From Flavobacterium xinjiangense (GTDB lineage Bacteria; Bacteroidota; Bacteroidia; Flavobacteriales; Flavobacteriaceae): a stretch of DNA of 64,000 nt. Position numbers and translations under genes: made by a program. The stretch's first letter is position 1. Each line of letters opens with the position of its first letter. The notes under the pieces were generated by a model. The model was not told where the DNA came from and ran no database searches. It saw only the letters and a list, made by a program, of their open reading frames with translations. The DNA is taken from the NCBI RefSeq assembly GCF_900142885.1, contig NZ_FRCL01000001.1:100571-164570 (forward strand), read 5' to 3'. Shown here piece by piece: positions 43,927-52,808 of the stretch.

Positions 43927-45185
43927 AAACAAGCCATTCAATCCGCAGTATTTTAAACTACAATGAAAACAAAGTAAAAGCTGGTGTAGCAGAGTGTATT
44001 GGTGCGGGGAATTATCCAGTTGATGTCGATAAAATGAGTGATGCCATAAAGCTAAATCGCTTTACAAAACGACTTGAATTAAACGAGAATGCAAAACGGA
44101 ACAGCGTGCATATTTCCTTAAATTTTGACCCGTCAGAAAATCATCCCAAAGAAAAACTGATGGCTATTACTGATACCTATATGGAGAAAATAGGCTTCGG
44201 TAAGCAGCCTTATTTGGTGTATCAACATCACGATGCGGGACACCCGCACGTTCATGTAGTGACTGTCAATATTGAAAGGGATGGTAAGCGGATTGACCTG
44301 CACCATTTAGGAATACGAAAATCAGAACCAGCAAGGAAGGAAATTGAAGAATTATTTAGTCTCGTGAAAGCGGAAGGACGAAAAAAGAAAGAGGAAATTA
44401 ATTTGCAGCCTATTTCAATGGGCAAGGTTTGCTATGGAAAGATTGAATCTAAGAAAGCATTAACCAATGTTTTAAATAAGGTTCTGAATGAGTACAAGTA
44501 TTCGAGCCTTCCCGAACTTAATGCGGTACTAAAACAATATAATGTTTTGGCTGACCGTGGCAGTGAGAATTCAAAAATTTTTTTAGCAAATGGACTGGTG
44601 TACCGAATACTGGACGAACAAGGAAAGCCAATTGGTGTTCCAATTAAAGCAAGTGATTTTTACTTTAAGCCGACTTTGAAATTCTTAGAGGAAAAATTTA
44701 AGGGCAACAAAATTAGAAGAATGCCTGATAAAATGCGAGTAACAAATGCCATCGATACCGCACTATTAAGAGAGCCGGCAATGCCCATAACTGAGCTAGC
44801 AAGGCGATTGGCAAAAGAAGGTATTCATACTGTTTTTAGAAAAAGTGCAGAAGGATTACTTTATGGCATAACGTATGTTGACCATACAACAAAAAATGTC
44901 TTTAATGGAAGTAGCTTGGGAAAACAATATAGTGCCAAAGTTATTGAAGAACGTTGTGGAATAAAGGTTGCTGGTGAAGAAAAAAGAAATCAGACTTATG
45001 AAAAAATCCCTTCCAAAGAATCATTAATTGATGATCTTCAACATCAAAAAGATACACTTACTATTCCAGATTTGGTTAAAATATTGGAAATGCTTACGCA
45101 GGCAGAATATTCTACAGATTATTTGCCGAATCAACTGAAAAACAAAAGAACGAAGAAAAAGAGAAAAGGACTATCAAATAATTGA
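43911..45185 (+). CDS. Relaxase/mobilization nuclease (MobP/BmgA type)
   Basis: 424 residues. Motif I Tyr17 in ILNYNENKV is the likely nicking residue. The metal-binding histidine cluster HHDAGHPHVH (106-115) gives His107, His111, His113 and His115. The C-terminal half is a charged helical region with no recognised domain. Cleaves oriT and pilots the strand in conjugative mobilization by a helper element. No coupling protein or mating-pair genes are in the window, so the element is mobilizable rather than self-transmissible. Confidence 0.9.
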   Translation: MVSIIKTSHSIRSILNYNENKVKAGVAECIGAGNYPVDVDKMSDAIKLNRFTKRLELNENAKRNSVHISLNFDPSENHPKEKLMAITDTYMEKIGFGKQPYLVYQHHDAGHPHVHVVTVNIERDGKRIDLHHLGIRKSEPARKEIEELFSLVKAEGRKKKEEINLQPISMGKVCYGKIESKKALTNVLNKVLNEYKYSSLPELNAVLKQYNVLADRGSENSKIFLANGLVYRILDEQGKPIGVPIKASDFYFKPTLKFLEEKFKGNKIRRMPDKMRVTNAIDTALLREPAMPITELARRLAKEGIHTVFRKSAEGLLYGITYVDHTTKNVFNGSSLGKQYSAKVIEERCGIKVAGEEKRNQTYEKIPSKESLIDDLQHQKDTLTIPDLVKILEMLTQAEYSTDYLPNQLKNKRTKKKRKGLSNN

Positions 45186-45272
45186 AAGATTATTTTCAAT
45201 TAATACTTACTGATATAATTACTTTTTCCATTATCAAATTTATGATTACTTTTATTTGTAAAATATTGACTA

Positions 45273-46349
45273 ATGGAAACTACTAAACTCACTAGAAAAG
45301 AATTATACGATTTAGTTTGGTCAACAACTATTTCAAAAATATTAGAACAATTTGCTTTATCAAATGATGGATTCAAGAAAATCTGCAAAAAGTATGAAAT
45401 CCCTCTACCACCAAATGGGTATTGGTTAAAATTAAAACATAACAAGCCTTTCAAAAAAGAAATCTTGAATCTAGATTTTAATGGAGATAATGAAATTGAA
45501 TTTACAATAAGAGAAGAGGGCAGTATAATAAATATAGATCAATCTCCTTTGACCATATTGACAAAACAGATTTTGAGTGATAAAAATGCTCCTTTAAGCA
45601 TTCCTGAAAAACTAACAAAACCAGACGTTTTAATAGCCCAGACAAAAGACTCTAAAAACAATTATGATTTCTACAGTTACCGAACGAGTAAAATAGATTT
45701 ATTATCTATATACGTTGAAAAGGATAATTTCAATCGAGCACTAATAATTATGGACATGTTTGTAAAACTACTCCGATATAGAGGACATTCATTCAAACGA
45801 GATATCAATGGGGATGGACCTCATATCATGATAAAAGAAATTTCTTTTCCTTTTAGCATTAGAGAAGCGAAAAAAAGAATTCCACCTGAAAAAAATTCTT
45901 ATGGCTCGACATATATTCCAACAGGCATCCTAGTTATAAAAATTGGTGAAAGCTATAAAGCTCAAGAATGGAAAGACGGAACCATCAAACTTGAAAATCA
46001 GCTAGCAAAAATAGTAGCAAAACTTGAAATTGATGCTGAAAAAGAACTAATTCGACAAGAAGAATCTCGAATTTACTGGCTAAAATATGAAGAAGAAAAA
46101 GAGCGTAAAAATCAAATAAAAAGAAGAAAAGATGAGGAAATTCAAAAATTTAATAAGCTCGTTGAACTTTCCAAACAATACAATCAATCACTATTAATTA
46201 GAGAATATATCAAAGCTGAATATGAAAGAGCAGTTGACAAAAACAATTTAACCCCAGAAAAAATAGAGTGGATTAAATGGGCCAATGACAAAGCAGACTG
46301 GTTAGACCCACTAATAAATAAAACTGACGACATACTAGATGGTGAATAA
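45273..46349 (+). CDS. Accessory protein with N-terminal HTH-like 'YDLVW' module
   Basis: 358 residues. The start KLTRKELYDLVWSTTISKIL...GFKKICKKYEIPLPPNGYWLKL (~5-53) is a conserved module that I recognise from many accessory-island proteins; it resembles a helix-turn-helix. The central part is beta-rich; the C-terminal third is a highly charged helix (ESRIYWLKYEEEKERKNQIK). Function unknown. It has its own start 87 bp after the relaxase and no partner in line. Confidence 0.65.
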   Translation: METTKLTRKELYDLVWSTTISKILEQFALSNDGFKKICKKYEIPLPPNGYWLKLKHNKPFKKEILNLDFNGDNEIEFTIREEGSIINIDQSPLTILTKQILSDKNAPLSIPEKLTKPDVLIAQTKDSKNNYDFYSYRTSKIDLLSIYVEKDNFNRALIIMDMFVKLLRYRGHSFKRDINGDGPHIMIKEISFPFSIREAKKRIPPEKNSYGSTYIPTGILVIKIGESYKAQEWKDGTIKLENQLAKIVAKLEIDAEKELIRQEESRIYWLKYEEEKERKNQIKRRKDEEIQKFNKLVELSKQYNQSLLIREYIKAEYERAVDKNNLTPEKIEWIKWANDKADWLDPLINKTDDILDGE

Positions 46350-46743
46350 TATACACTGATTTTTAGCTTATCAAAAAAAATAAACTCATAATAGAAAAAG
46401 ATTTTGTCTTTTAAACCATAACCATTTCTACAATCTTGGCTCCTGCCCCTGAATCTTTGAATAATACCAACTGTATTTTATTGATACTTATATTACTGTA
46501 TTTTAAAAAAGGCATATCCTTTATGGTTTTACACATTCTACTAGAAATTATTTTCAATACCTTGGCAAAAATTCATAATCTCCCACTTTTTTAAAGGCAT
46601 GCTATGAAGTTTAAAAAGTATATTTGAAGAAAAAAAATAATCTATGCACATTGTCTGCACTCTCACAAGTTAAGTTTGTAGTCTGACAATATAACCAATT
46701 GGCTAGGCCCGAATGCAGTAATGAATAACAATAACCCAAAATA
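46350..46743. other. 394 bp gap before the restriction-modification locus
   Basis: Holds the hsd promoter (46651-46678). A 41-codon minus-strand frame (46536 to 46411, ending KDSGAGAKIVEMVMV) looks like a leftover C-terminus of some other gene, but I cannot assign it. No other gene seen. Confidence 0.4.
46651..46678 (+). promoter_or_regulatory. Promoter of the hsd locus
   Basis: TTG (46651-46653), 17 bases, TAAGTTTG (46671-46678), 65 bp before the hsdM start codon. Confidence 0.6.
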
Positions 46744-48396
46744 ATGATCACAGGCGACTTAAAATCTCAAATAGATAAAATCTGGAACGACTTCTGGACA
46801 GGTGGAATTTCAAACCCTCTAACGGTAATTGAACAATTCACCTACCTCATTTTTCTAAAACAGTTGGACGACAAACAAATTCTTATTGAGAAAAGATCCA
46901 ATATGCTGGGAGTAACTACCGACAAACCTATTTACACTCCTGAACAAAAGGAATTACGCTGGAGTACCTTCAAAGACAAAGACCCGGAAGTGATGTTTGA
47001 ATTATTCACACGTCCGCAACGTCATTTGAATGATGTTACCGTTTTTGACTTTATGAAAACATTGGGTAAAGATGGCGGAGCTTTTACGGAATATATCAAA
47101 GGCGCAACCTTTATGATTCCAACGGCAAAATTATTAGACCGTGTGGTGCAACAAATTGACAAACTACCTTTGGACAACCGCGATACCAAAGGTGATTTAT
47201 ACGAATACATGCTGGGCAAAATTGCCGAAGCAGGAACTAATGGACAATTCCGTACCCCGCGCCATATTATCCGTATGATGGTCGAAATGACCCAACCCAA
47301 AAAAGACGATACAATTTGTGATCCTTCTTGTGGAACAGCAGGTTTCTTGGTTGCAGCTTCTCAATTCATTCATGAGAAACACGAAGACTGGTTTATAGAG
47401 GAAAACTTCCGTGAGCACTACAACAAAAACATGTTCAACGGAATAGAAATCGATCCATCGATGATGCGTATTTCGGCCATGAACTTGCAATTGCACGGCA
47501 TGGAAAACCCAACGCTAATTGGAAATTCTGCTTTGAGCGAAAGCAACGGCATCAGCAGTCAGTACTCTTTAATCTTAGCTAATCCACCGTTTAAAGGCGC
47601 TTTGGATTATGATGAGGTAGAAAGCAGTTTACTAAACGTAACCAAAACCAAAAAAACCGAATTACTATTCTTAGCCTTGATTTTGAGAATGCTAAAACTT
47701 GGTGGACGTGCTGCCGTGATTGTGCCCGATGGGGTACTTTTTGGAAGCAGTGGGGCGCACAAAAGCATTCGTAAAGAATTAATAGAAAACCAACAATTAC
47801 AAGCCGTAATCTCGATGCCAAGCGGAGTTTTTAAACCTTATGCCGGAGTAAGCACCGCTATTCTATTCTTTACCAAAACCAATTCAGGTGGTACCGATAA
47901 GGTTTGGTTCTATGATATGCTAGCGGATGGTTTCAGTTTAGATGACAAACGCAATGCCTTAATAAGCGAAGACACCTTAGAAAAATTCATGTTATCCGAT
48001 GATCTTACAGATGAACAACTGCAAAAAGAACACGATAGGTTTAACATTCCTCAAATCATAAACCATTGGAACTACTTAAACAGTGGCTACTGGGGGAAAA
48101 TACATGATAAATCCGGTGAACTTTTACAAGTAAATGACATTCCGGAAAACTTAGGTTTCGATAAGTTTTTAGACGGTACGGTTACACATAATTATGCCGA
48201 TCGTACCTCACAAAGTTTTCTTGTCTCGAAAGCCGATATTGTAGCCAACGACTACGACCTCAGCATCAACCGATACAAGGAAATTGTATATGATGAAGTA
48301 GTGTATGAAAAACCAAAAACGCTGATTGCCGATATTAAAGCTTTAGACCAAAAACGTTTGGATGCAATGAATGAATTGGAGAAAATGTTGGGGTGA
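46744..48396 (+). CDS. hsdM: Type I restriction-modification methyltransferase subunit M
   Basis: 550 residues. N-terminal HsdM helical domain (SQIDKIWNDFWTGGISNPL), SAM-binding motif I DPSCGTAGFL (193-202) and catalytic NPPF (280-283) for N6-adenine methylation. Acts with HsdS for target choice and with HsdR for cleavage. First gene of the locus, behind its own promoter. Its stop overlaps a GTG frame that I reject as a gene; instead of hsdS directly, a tRNA-like stretch follows. Confidence 0.96.
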   Translation: MITGDLKSQIDKIWNDFWTGGISNPLTVIEQFTYLIFLKQLDDKQILIEKRSNMLGVTTDKPIYTPEQKELRWSTFKDKDPEVMFELFTRPQRHLNDVTVFDFMKTLGKDGGAFTEYIKGATFMIPTAKLLDRVVQQIDKLPLDNRDTKGDLYEYMLGKIAEAGTNGQFRTPRHIIRMMVEMTQPKKDDTICDPSCGTAGFLVAASQFIHEKHEDWFIEENFREHYNKNMFNGIEIDPSMMRISAMNLQLHGMENPTLIGNSALSESNGISSQYSLILANPPFKGALDYDEVESSLLNVTKTKKTELLFLALILRMLKLGGRAAVIVPDGVLFGSSGAHKSIRKELIENQQLQAVISMPSGVFKPYAGVSTAILFFTKTNSGGTDKVWFYDMLADGFSLDDKRNALISEDTLEKFMLSDDLTDEQLQKEHDRFNIPQIINHWNYLNSGYWGKIHDKSGELLQVNDIPENLGFDKFLDGTVTHNYADRTSQSFLVSKADIVANDYDLSINRYKEIVYDEVVYEKPKTLIADIKALDQKRLDAMNELEKMLG

Positions 48397-48430
48397 TTGG
48401 CGGAGAAAGAGGGATACTCCGCAAGACAAT

Positions 48431-48650
48431 TGCAGAGGGGATGGGATTCGAAACCCACAATGACCTCAGGGTTATGAATCCTGCACCCATTGAAAAAGTA
48501 CGGTTCGTGACCGCGACAGGGTTCCAAGCACAAACCCTAAAGTTACAACTTGACCTTGACTGGATTCAAACCTGTAATCTTAAAAAGTTACTTTGTAATC
48601 GCAGAAGGATTCGAACCTTAGACCGCCTGCTTAGAAGGCAGGTGCTCAAA
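48431..48650 (-). other. Run of tRNA 3'-half-like sequences between hsdM and hsdS
   Basis: Read on the minus strand, the segment nearest hsdS has a perfect anticodon arm CCTGC-CTTCTAA-GCAGG (Arg-TCT type), variable loop CGGTC and T arm AAGG-TTCGAAT-CCTT, but no 5' acceptor or D arm. Further on come a Lys-TTT-like stretch with GGTTTGAATCC, then a hairpin AGGGTT...AACCCT with a T-arm-like GCGGTCACGAACCGT. Last is a Met-like unit with loop TTCATAA, GAGGTC and GGGTTTCGAATCCC. None folds as a complete tRNA. Confidence 0.6.
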
Positions 48651-48696
48651 ACATAATCCTTAAAAAAACTTTTGAAAGGGTAATTAGTATAAAGAT

Positions 48697-49839
48697 ATGG
48701 AATTAATAGTAAATGAACGAATTGGCAATAATTTTAGGATAATGAAAGAATTAATTGGAAATATTACGTCAATAAGAACTGGAAAATTAGATGTCAATGC
48801 TGAAAATCCGAATGGAAAATATCCTTTTTTTACTTGTTCAAAAAAACATACTTATATTGATGATTATGCATTTGAGGGTGAAAGTATTTTAGTCGCAGGA
48901 AATGGTGATCTAAATGTTAAATATTACGATGGTAAGTTTAATGCCTATCAGCGTACTTATGTTATACAGCCATTAGATTCATTAAATGGCAAATACCTTT
49001 ATTATTTTTTAGAAAATTATATTCATAAACTAAGAGATCTATCAATAGGAGGAGTTATTAAATATATAAAGCTTGGTAATTTAACCGATGCTGAAATCCC
49101 ACTCCCACCATTCTCAACCCAACAAAAAATAACCGAAGTCCTCGATACCGCAGACCAATTGCGCCAATACAACAAGCAACTTATAGAAAAATATGATGCC
49201 TTGACACAAAGTTTGTTTTTGGAAATGTTTGGGGATCCGGTGAGGAATGAAAAAGGTTGGGATGAAAAAAGATTAGAAGATTTACTTGATTTTCTAACAA
49301 GTGGTTCTAGAGGATGGGCTAAATATTACTCAAATACTGGCGATGTTTTCTTGAGAATACAAAATGTAGGATACAATAAGTTAAAACTAGATGACTTGAC
49401 TTATATTCAAACACCTGAAACCGCTGAAGCAAAAAGAACTAAAGTACAAGCTGGAGATATAATAATATCAATAACAGCTGACTTAGGAAGAACTGGGGTT
49501 ATTCCAGAAAACTTCCCAAAAGCATTTATAAATCAACATCTTGCAATATTGAGATTAAAAGAAAATTATAATCCAAATTACGTTAGTGCATTCATAGCAT
49601 CTAAAGGAGGGCAAGCACTATTTCAAAAATTAGATAAAGGCGGTGTTAAGTCTGGTTTAAACTTCACGGATTTAAAATCTTATCTCATTTTTTGTCCTCC
49701 ACTATCTCTCCAAAACCAATTTGCAGAACGAGTACAAATGATAGAAACCCAAAAACAACAAGCGCAAGAAGCCTTGACAAAAAGCGAGGATTTGTTTCAG
49801 AGCTTATTGCAACGGGCGTTTAAGGGGGAGTTGGTGTAA
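48697..49839 (+). CDS. hsdS: Type I restriction specificity subunit S
   Basis: 380 residues, two target-recognition domains. The first (~16-150) ends in the conserved PLPPFSTQQKITEVLDTADQ and central helix; the second (~185-345) ends PPLSLQNQFAERVQMIETQK. The two helical spacers set the distance of the bipartite DNA target. Start at 48697 or the second ATG at 48742; either keeps domain one intact. The first TRD is short, so half-site specificity may be unusual. Its last ~88 bases are duplicated at 50727-50816. Confidence 0.9.
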   Translation: MELIVNERIGNNFRIMKELIGNITSIRTGKLDVNAENPNGKYPFFTCSKKHTYIDDYAFEGESILVAGNGDLNVKYYDGKFNAYQRTYVIQPLDSLNGKYLYYFLENYIHKLRDLSIGGVIKYIKLGNLTDAEIPLPPFSTQQKITEVLDTADQLRQYNKQLIEKYDALTQSLFLEMFGDPVRNEKGWDEKRLEDLLDFLTSGSRGWAKYYSNTGDVFLRIQNVGYNKLKLDDLTYIQTPETAEAKRTKVQAGDIIISITADLGRTGVIPENFPKAFINQHLAILRLKENYNPNYVSAFIASKGGQALFQKLDKGGVKSGLNFTDLKSYLIFCPPLSLQNQFAERVQMIETQKQQAQEALTKSEDLFQSLLQRAFKGELV

Positions 49840-49863
49840 GTTATATTAATTAAAAAAATCATT

Positions 49864-50442
49864 ATGAGCGAAAAAGAGCAACATGATAGACTAAGACAAG
49901 ATGCATGGAATTACGCATTAAATTCTTATGGTTACGGATATATTTACAGTTTGCGTAGTGAAAAACTAAACAAAAATTTAAAAATTATAACATTTCTTGG
50001 AATTTTAATCCCCGTTTTGATCGGTGGTATCGTTACAACTTATGGATTAACCTCTCCAATTTTAAAATATTTGTTAATTATAACGGCTCCATTATCAATA
50101 GTTCAGTTAATAATTTCGGTTTGGTCAGTTGTAGCTAATTGGACTACATCGTATGCCTATTATTTAGAAACTTCTTTAGACAATTGTAACTTATCTTCAA
50201 ATTTTGAAAAAATTGGAAAATATCCACCTCAATCAGTAAATGATTTAAAATTAGAATTAGAAAAAGTAATTGTTCTTCGAGAAAACAGGGATAAACAAGA
50301 CAATAGATATCCTTTGAATGAAATTGAAAAAAGAAGAGGAATGAGATATTCATTGAGAAAATATAAAAGAAGTTGCGCTGGATGTGATATTATACCAGTA
50401 AACATGGATTCGTCCAATTGTGGAGTGTGTGGTAAATTTTAA
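49864..50442 (+). CDS. SLATT-fold membrane protein with CxxC-x11-CxxC tail
   Basis: 192 residues. Two transmembrane helices (~41-60 and ~68-92) are flanked by helices, as in the SLATT superfamily. A C-terminal zinc-ribbon-like motif has Cys171, Cys174, Cys186 and Cys189 with exactly 11 residues between the pairs. This matches the family called 'mobilome CxxCx(11)CxxC protein'. SLATT proteins are proposed membrane effectors (pore-forming) in nucleotide-sensing and defence systems. Lies inside the type I locus, 24 bp after hsdS, together with a small partner 11 bp downstream. Confidence 0.8.
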   Translation: MSEKEQHDRLRQDAWNYALNSYGYGYIYSLRSEKLNKNLKIITFLGILIPVLIGGIVTTYGLTSPILKYLLIITAPLSIVQLIISVWSVVANWTTSYAYYLETSLDNCNLSSNFEKIGKYPPQSVNDLKLELEKVIVLRENRDKQDNRYPLNEIEKRRGMRYSLRKYKRSCAGCDIIPVNMDSSNCGVCGKF

Positions 50443-50453
50443 AATTATATAAA

Positions 50454-50663
50454 ATGACAGAAAACAGAAATGTACTAAAAGTACTAAAAGGATTCACTGA
50501 GTTAAATGATTCAGAAAAACAAATTTTGATTAGAGAACTAAATGAATTTGTAAATAAATCCGACTTTGGGAAAACCCAAACAAGAAATGAAATTATGGTT
50601 AAGATGAGTGCATCTTTAGGCCCAACAAATGACAGAAGTTGTCCTTGTTGCGGAAAAAGCTAA
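50454..50663 (+). CDS. Small partner protein with C-terminal CPCCGK motif
   Basis: 69 residues: helical front (VLKVLKGFTELNDSEKQILIRELNEFV) and a terminal zinc-knuckle-like CPCCGKS. Starts 11 bp after the SLATT gene. Only two Cys pairs' worth of ligands are present, so metal binding might need dimerisation or the SLATT zinc motif. Proposed regulator or antitoxin-like partner of the SLATT effector; this is inference. Confidence 0.65.
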   Translation: MTENRNVLKVLKGFTELNDSEKQILIRELNEFVNKSDFGKTQTRNEIMVKMSASLGPTNDRSCPCCGKS

Positions 50664-50726
50664 TTGGTTTATTGTCAATATTTAGTCGTGAAATGATAGT
50701 CTAAATATTGACTAAATTATACAATC

Positions 50727-50816
50727 TAAAACAACAAACACAAGAAGCCTTGGCAAAAAAGCGAGGATTTGTTTCAGAGCTTATTGCAACAGGCGTTTAA
50801 GGGGGAGTTGGTGTAA
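50727..50816 (+). pseudogene. Duplicate of hsdS 3' end
   Basis: About 88 bases match 49752-49839 with a handful of substitutions and one extra A that breaks the frame; both copies end with GGGGGAGTTGGTGTAA. The upstream part of the gene is absent. It marks the right border of the SLATT cassette and may be the scar of an older hsdS allele. Confidence 0.85.
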
Positions 50817-50834
50817 TTTTTAAAACATTTTGTT

Positions 50835-50948
50835 ATGACAGCATTGTTATTTGTTATTGTTCTTTTCATCGTTCTCGTTGGAGGTGGTTATTTTTTAGGA
50901 AAAATGGCAGGAGAAATTTTCACTTGGTTGTTTAAGAATAAAAAATGA
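50835..50948 (+). CDS. 37-residue single-helix membrane protein
   Basis: MTALLFVIVLFIVLVGGGYF (one hydrophobic helix with a GGG kink) then a short basic tail FKNKK. Starts 18 bp after the duplicated hsdS end. Small membrane proteins of this kind are easily missed; function unknown. Confidence 0.5.
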   Translation: MTALLFVIVLFIVLVGGGYFLGKMAGEIFTWLFKNKK

Positions 50949-51009
50949 GCATCGGCTTCGCTCAGCTCACGTTTGTGTTCAGCTATTGTAAAGCTTCGCC
51001 GGAGCATCG

Positions 51010-51033
51010 GTGGTTGAGCGAAGTCGAAACCAC
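51010..51033. repeat. Short palindromic word GTGGTTGAGCGAAGTCGAAACCAC
   Basis: Six-base outer stem GTGGTT / AACCAC enclosing GAGCGAAGTCGA. I recognise this word as a frequent intergenic motif in flavobacterial genomes; here it lies in the 155 bp gap before the ATP-binding gene. A related GCTTCGCTCAGCTC precedes it. Confidence 0.5.
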
Positions 51034-51103
51034 GGATTGGAATTACTAAATTCAATATATTTACACAAAAAACGAACCCTTTTTAGCAGTCTATTATAAA
51101 AAT

Positions 51104-52777
51104 ATGGCATTACCAATAAACATAACCGATTTAGTCAACGGACAAGCTATAGAATGGGAACGTCTTGAATTCAAACAAGGCTGGAATCCGGAAGAAATTG
51201 TACATACAATGTGTGCGTTTGCCAACGACATCAACAATTGGGGCGGTGGCTACATCATTGTAGGCATTGCAGAAAAAGATGGAAGACCTATCCTGCCTCC
51301 TGCGGGTTTAGCACCCGAAAGTTTAGATAGAATTCAAGGGGCAGTTTTAACCCTTGCCTATCAATTGCTTCCCAATTATTTCCCTTTAATACAACCTTAT
51401 CTACTACAAGGACAACACATTTTAGTGTTATGGTGTCCTGCCGGTGATAACCGCCCTTATACCGCGCCAATCACGCAAGGAAAAGGAGCACAACGCTATC
51501 CTTATATTCGTTTTGGTTCCCGTAGCATCATTGCAAAAGAGGATAATTTAAGACGATTACAAGAACTAACGGCACGTATTCCATTTGATGACAGGATAAA
51601 CGGTAAAGCAACCATTGACGATTTGGATTTAGGATTAATCCAAGCCTTTCTTCAAGAAGTTAAGAGCGATTTATACGAAGAAAGCAAACAAATTCCTTTT
51701 GCGGATTTATGCCTCAATATGAAAATTGTAAATGGTCCAAAAGAAGCATTACGTCCGTTAAATGTTGGACTGTTGTTTTTTTCTCGCAATCCCGAAAAAT
51801 TCCTCGATCGTTCCTGGATTGAATTGGTAATTCACAAAGACAAAACTGGTAAAAATTTTTCCGAAAAGTATTTCAAAGGTCCTTTACACCATCAGCTAAG
51901 AGCCATATTAGACTATTTCAAAAATAATATTATTGAAGAAGTCGTCGAAAAAGTAGCCCATAAAGCAGAAGCCAACCGCCATTTTAATTTCCCTTATGAA
52001 GCCATTGAAGAGGCTTTGTCCAATGCAGTGTACCATAAAAGCTACGAAATGGACAAACCTATTGAAGTACAGATATGGCCGGACAGAATTGAAATTCTCA
52101 GTTTTCCTGGACCAGTTCCGCCAGTTGATGTGCAAATATTAAAACAAAATAAACGCATCGTGGCTCGTGATTATCGCAACCGCAGAATTGGTGATTTACT
52201 CAAAGAGCTGCACCTAACGGAAGGAAGGGGCACGGGTTTTCCAACCATCAGAAATGCGATGAAGGAAAATAATTCGCCTGAGCCTGTTTTTGAAACAGAC
52301 GAGCAAAGCACTTATTTCCTTTCGGTGCTGCAAGCAAAAGAACAAATAATTACAGCTATCGAGAATGTTCCTTTCAATAATTTGGAGGAGCTTAGTCACT
52401 TTTTAAACAAACTGAGCGACCAAGTTAACGACCAAGATAAAACCAGTGACAGCAAGGAAAGTGAGGTTTTAAAGAACACCTTAGCAAGACTTAACGACCA
52501 AGCTAGCGACCAAGCTGTTCAAATCATAGAAAGCCAGCTTAATGATAAAATACTAGCTATTTTGAATGTATTGGAAGAGCCTAAAAAAAGAGTTGAAATT
52601 CTAGAACATATCGGATTACGTAATCATTCCGATAATCGAGAGAAATATTTAGATCCATTAGTGAAATTAGGATGGATAGAAATGACCATTCCAGAAAAAC
52701 CAACACATAAAGACCAAAAATACAAACGCACTATTCAGGGAGAAATACTTTATAATTTGATATTTGGTAAAAAATAA
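51104..52777 (+). CDS. Schlafen/AlbA_2-domain ATP-binding protein
   Basis: 557 residues. N-terminal AlbA_2 (Schlafen-like) domain: LEFKQGWNPEEIVHTMCAFAN, GGYIIVGIAEKDGRP and YPYIRFGSRSI (~18-145). The second half has an HATPase_c_4-type module (EAIEEALSNAVYHKSYEMDKPIEVQ; EGRGTGFPTIRNAMKENN). The C-terminus is a winged-helix-like segment. Such genes are frequent riders in type I loci; a role in immunity or regulation is suspected but unproven. Start 31 bp before hsdR. Confidence 0.85.
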   Translation: MALPINITDLVNGQAIEWERLEFKQGWNPEEIVHTMCAFANDINNWGGGYIIVGIAEKDGRPILPPAGLAPESLDRIQGAVLTLAYQLLPNYFPLIQPYLLQGQHILVLWCPAGDNRPYTAPITQGKGAQRYPYIRFGSRSIIAKEDNLRRLQELTARIPFDDRINGKATIDDLDLGLIQAFLQEVKSDLYEESKQIPFADLCLNMKIVNGPKEALRPLNVGLLFFSRNPEKFLDRSWIELVIHKDKTGKNFSEKYFKGPLHHQLRAILDYFKNNIIEEVVEKVAHKAEANRHFNFPYEAIEEALSNAVYHKSYEMDKPIEVQIWPDRIEILSFPGPVPPVDVQILKQNKRIVARDYRNRRIGDLLKELHLTEGRGTGFPTIRNAMKENNSPEPVFETDEQSTYFLSVLQAKEQIITAIENVPFNNLEELSHFLNKLSDQVNDQDKTSDSKESEVLKNTLARLNDQASDQAVQIIESQLNDKILAILNVLEEPKKRVEILEHIGLRNHSDNREKYLDPLVKLGWIEMTIPEKPTHKDQKYKRTIQGEILYNLIFGKK

Positions 52778-52808
52778 TGTAGTATTTTAGTGGCATCAAT
52801 AAAAAACC

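Noticed and set aside
48431..48650. Functional tRNA-Arg or tRNA-Met gene
   Set aside because: The 5' acceptor and D arms are missing, and in the Met-like unit the T loop has an extra base.
48393..48656. 87-codon frame starting GTG at the hsdM stop
   Set aside because: It is an antisense reading of the tRNA-like stretch (RRRIRTLDRLL, GMGFETHND), which gives typical spurious proteins; no protein family supports it.
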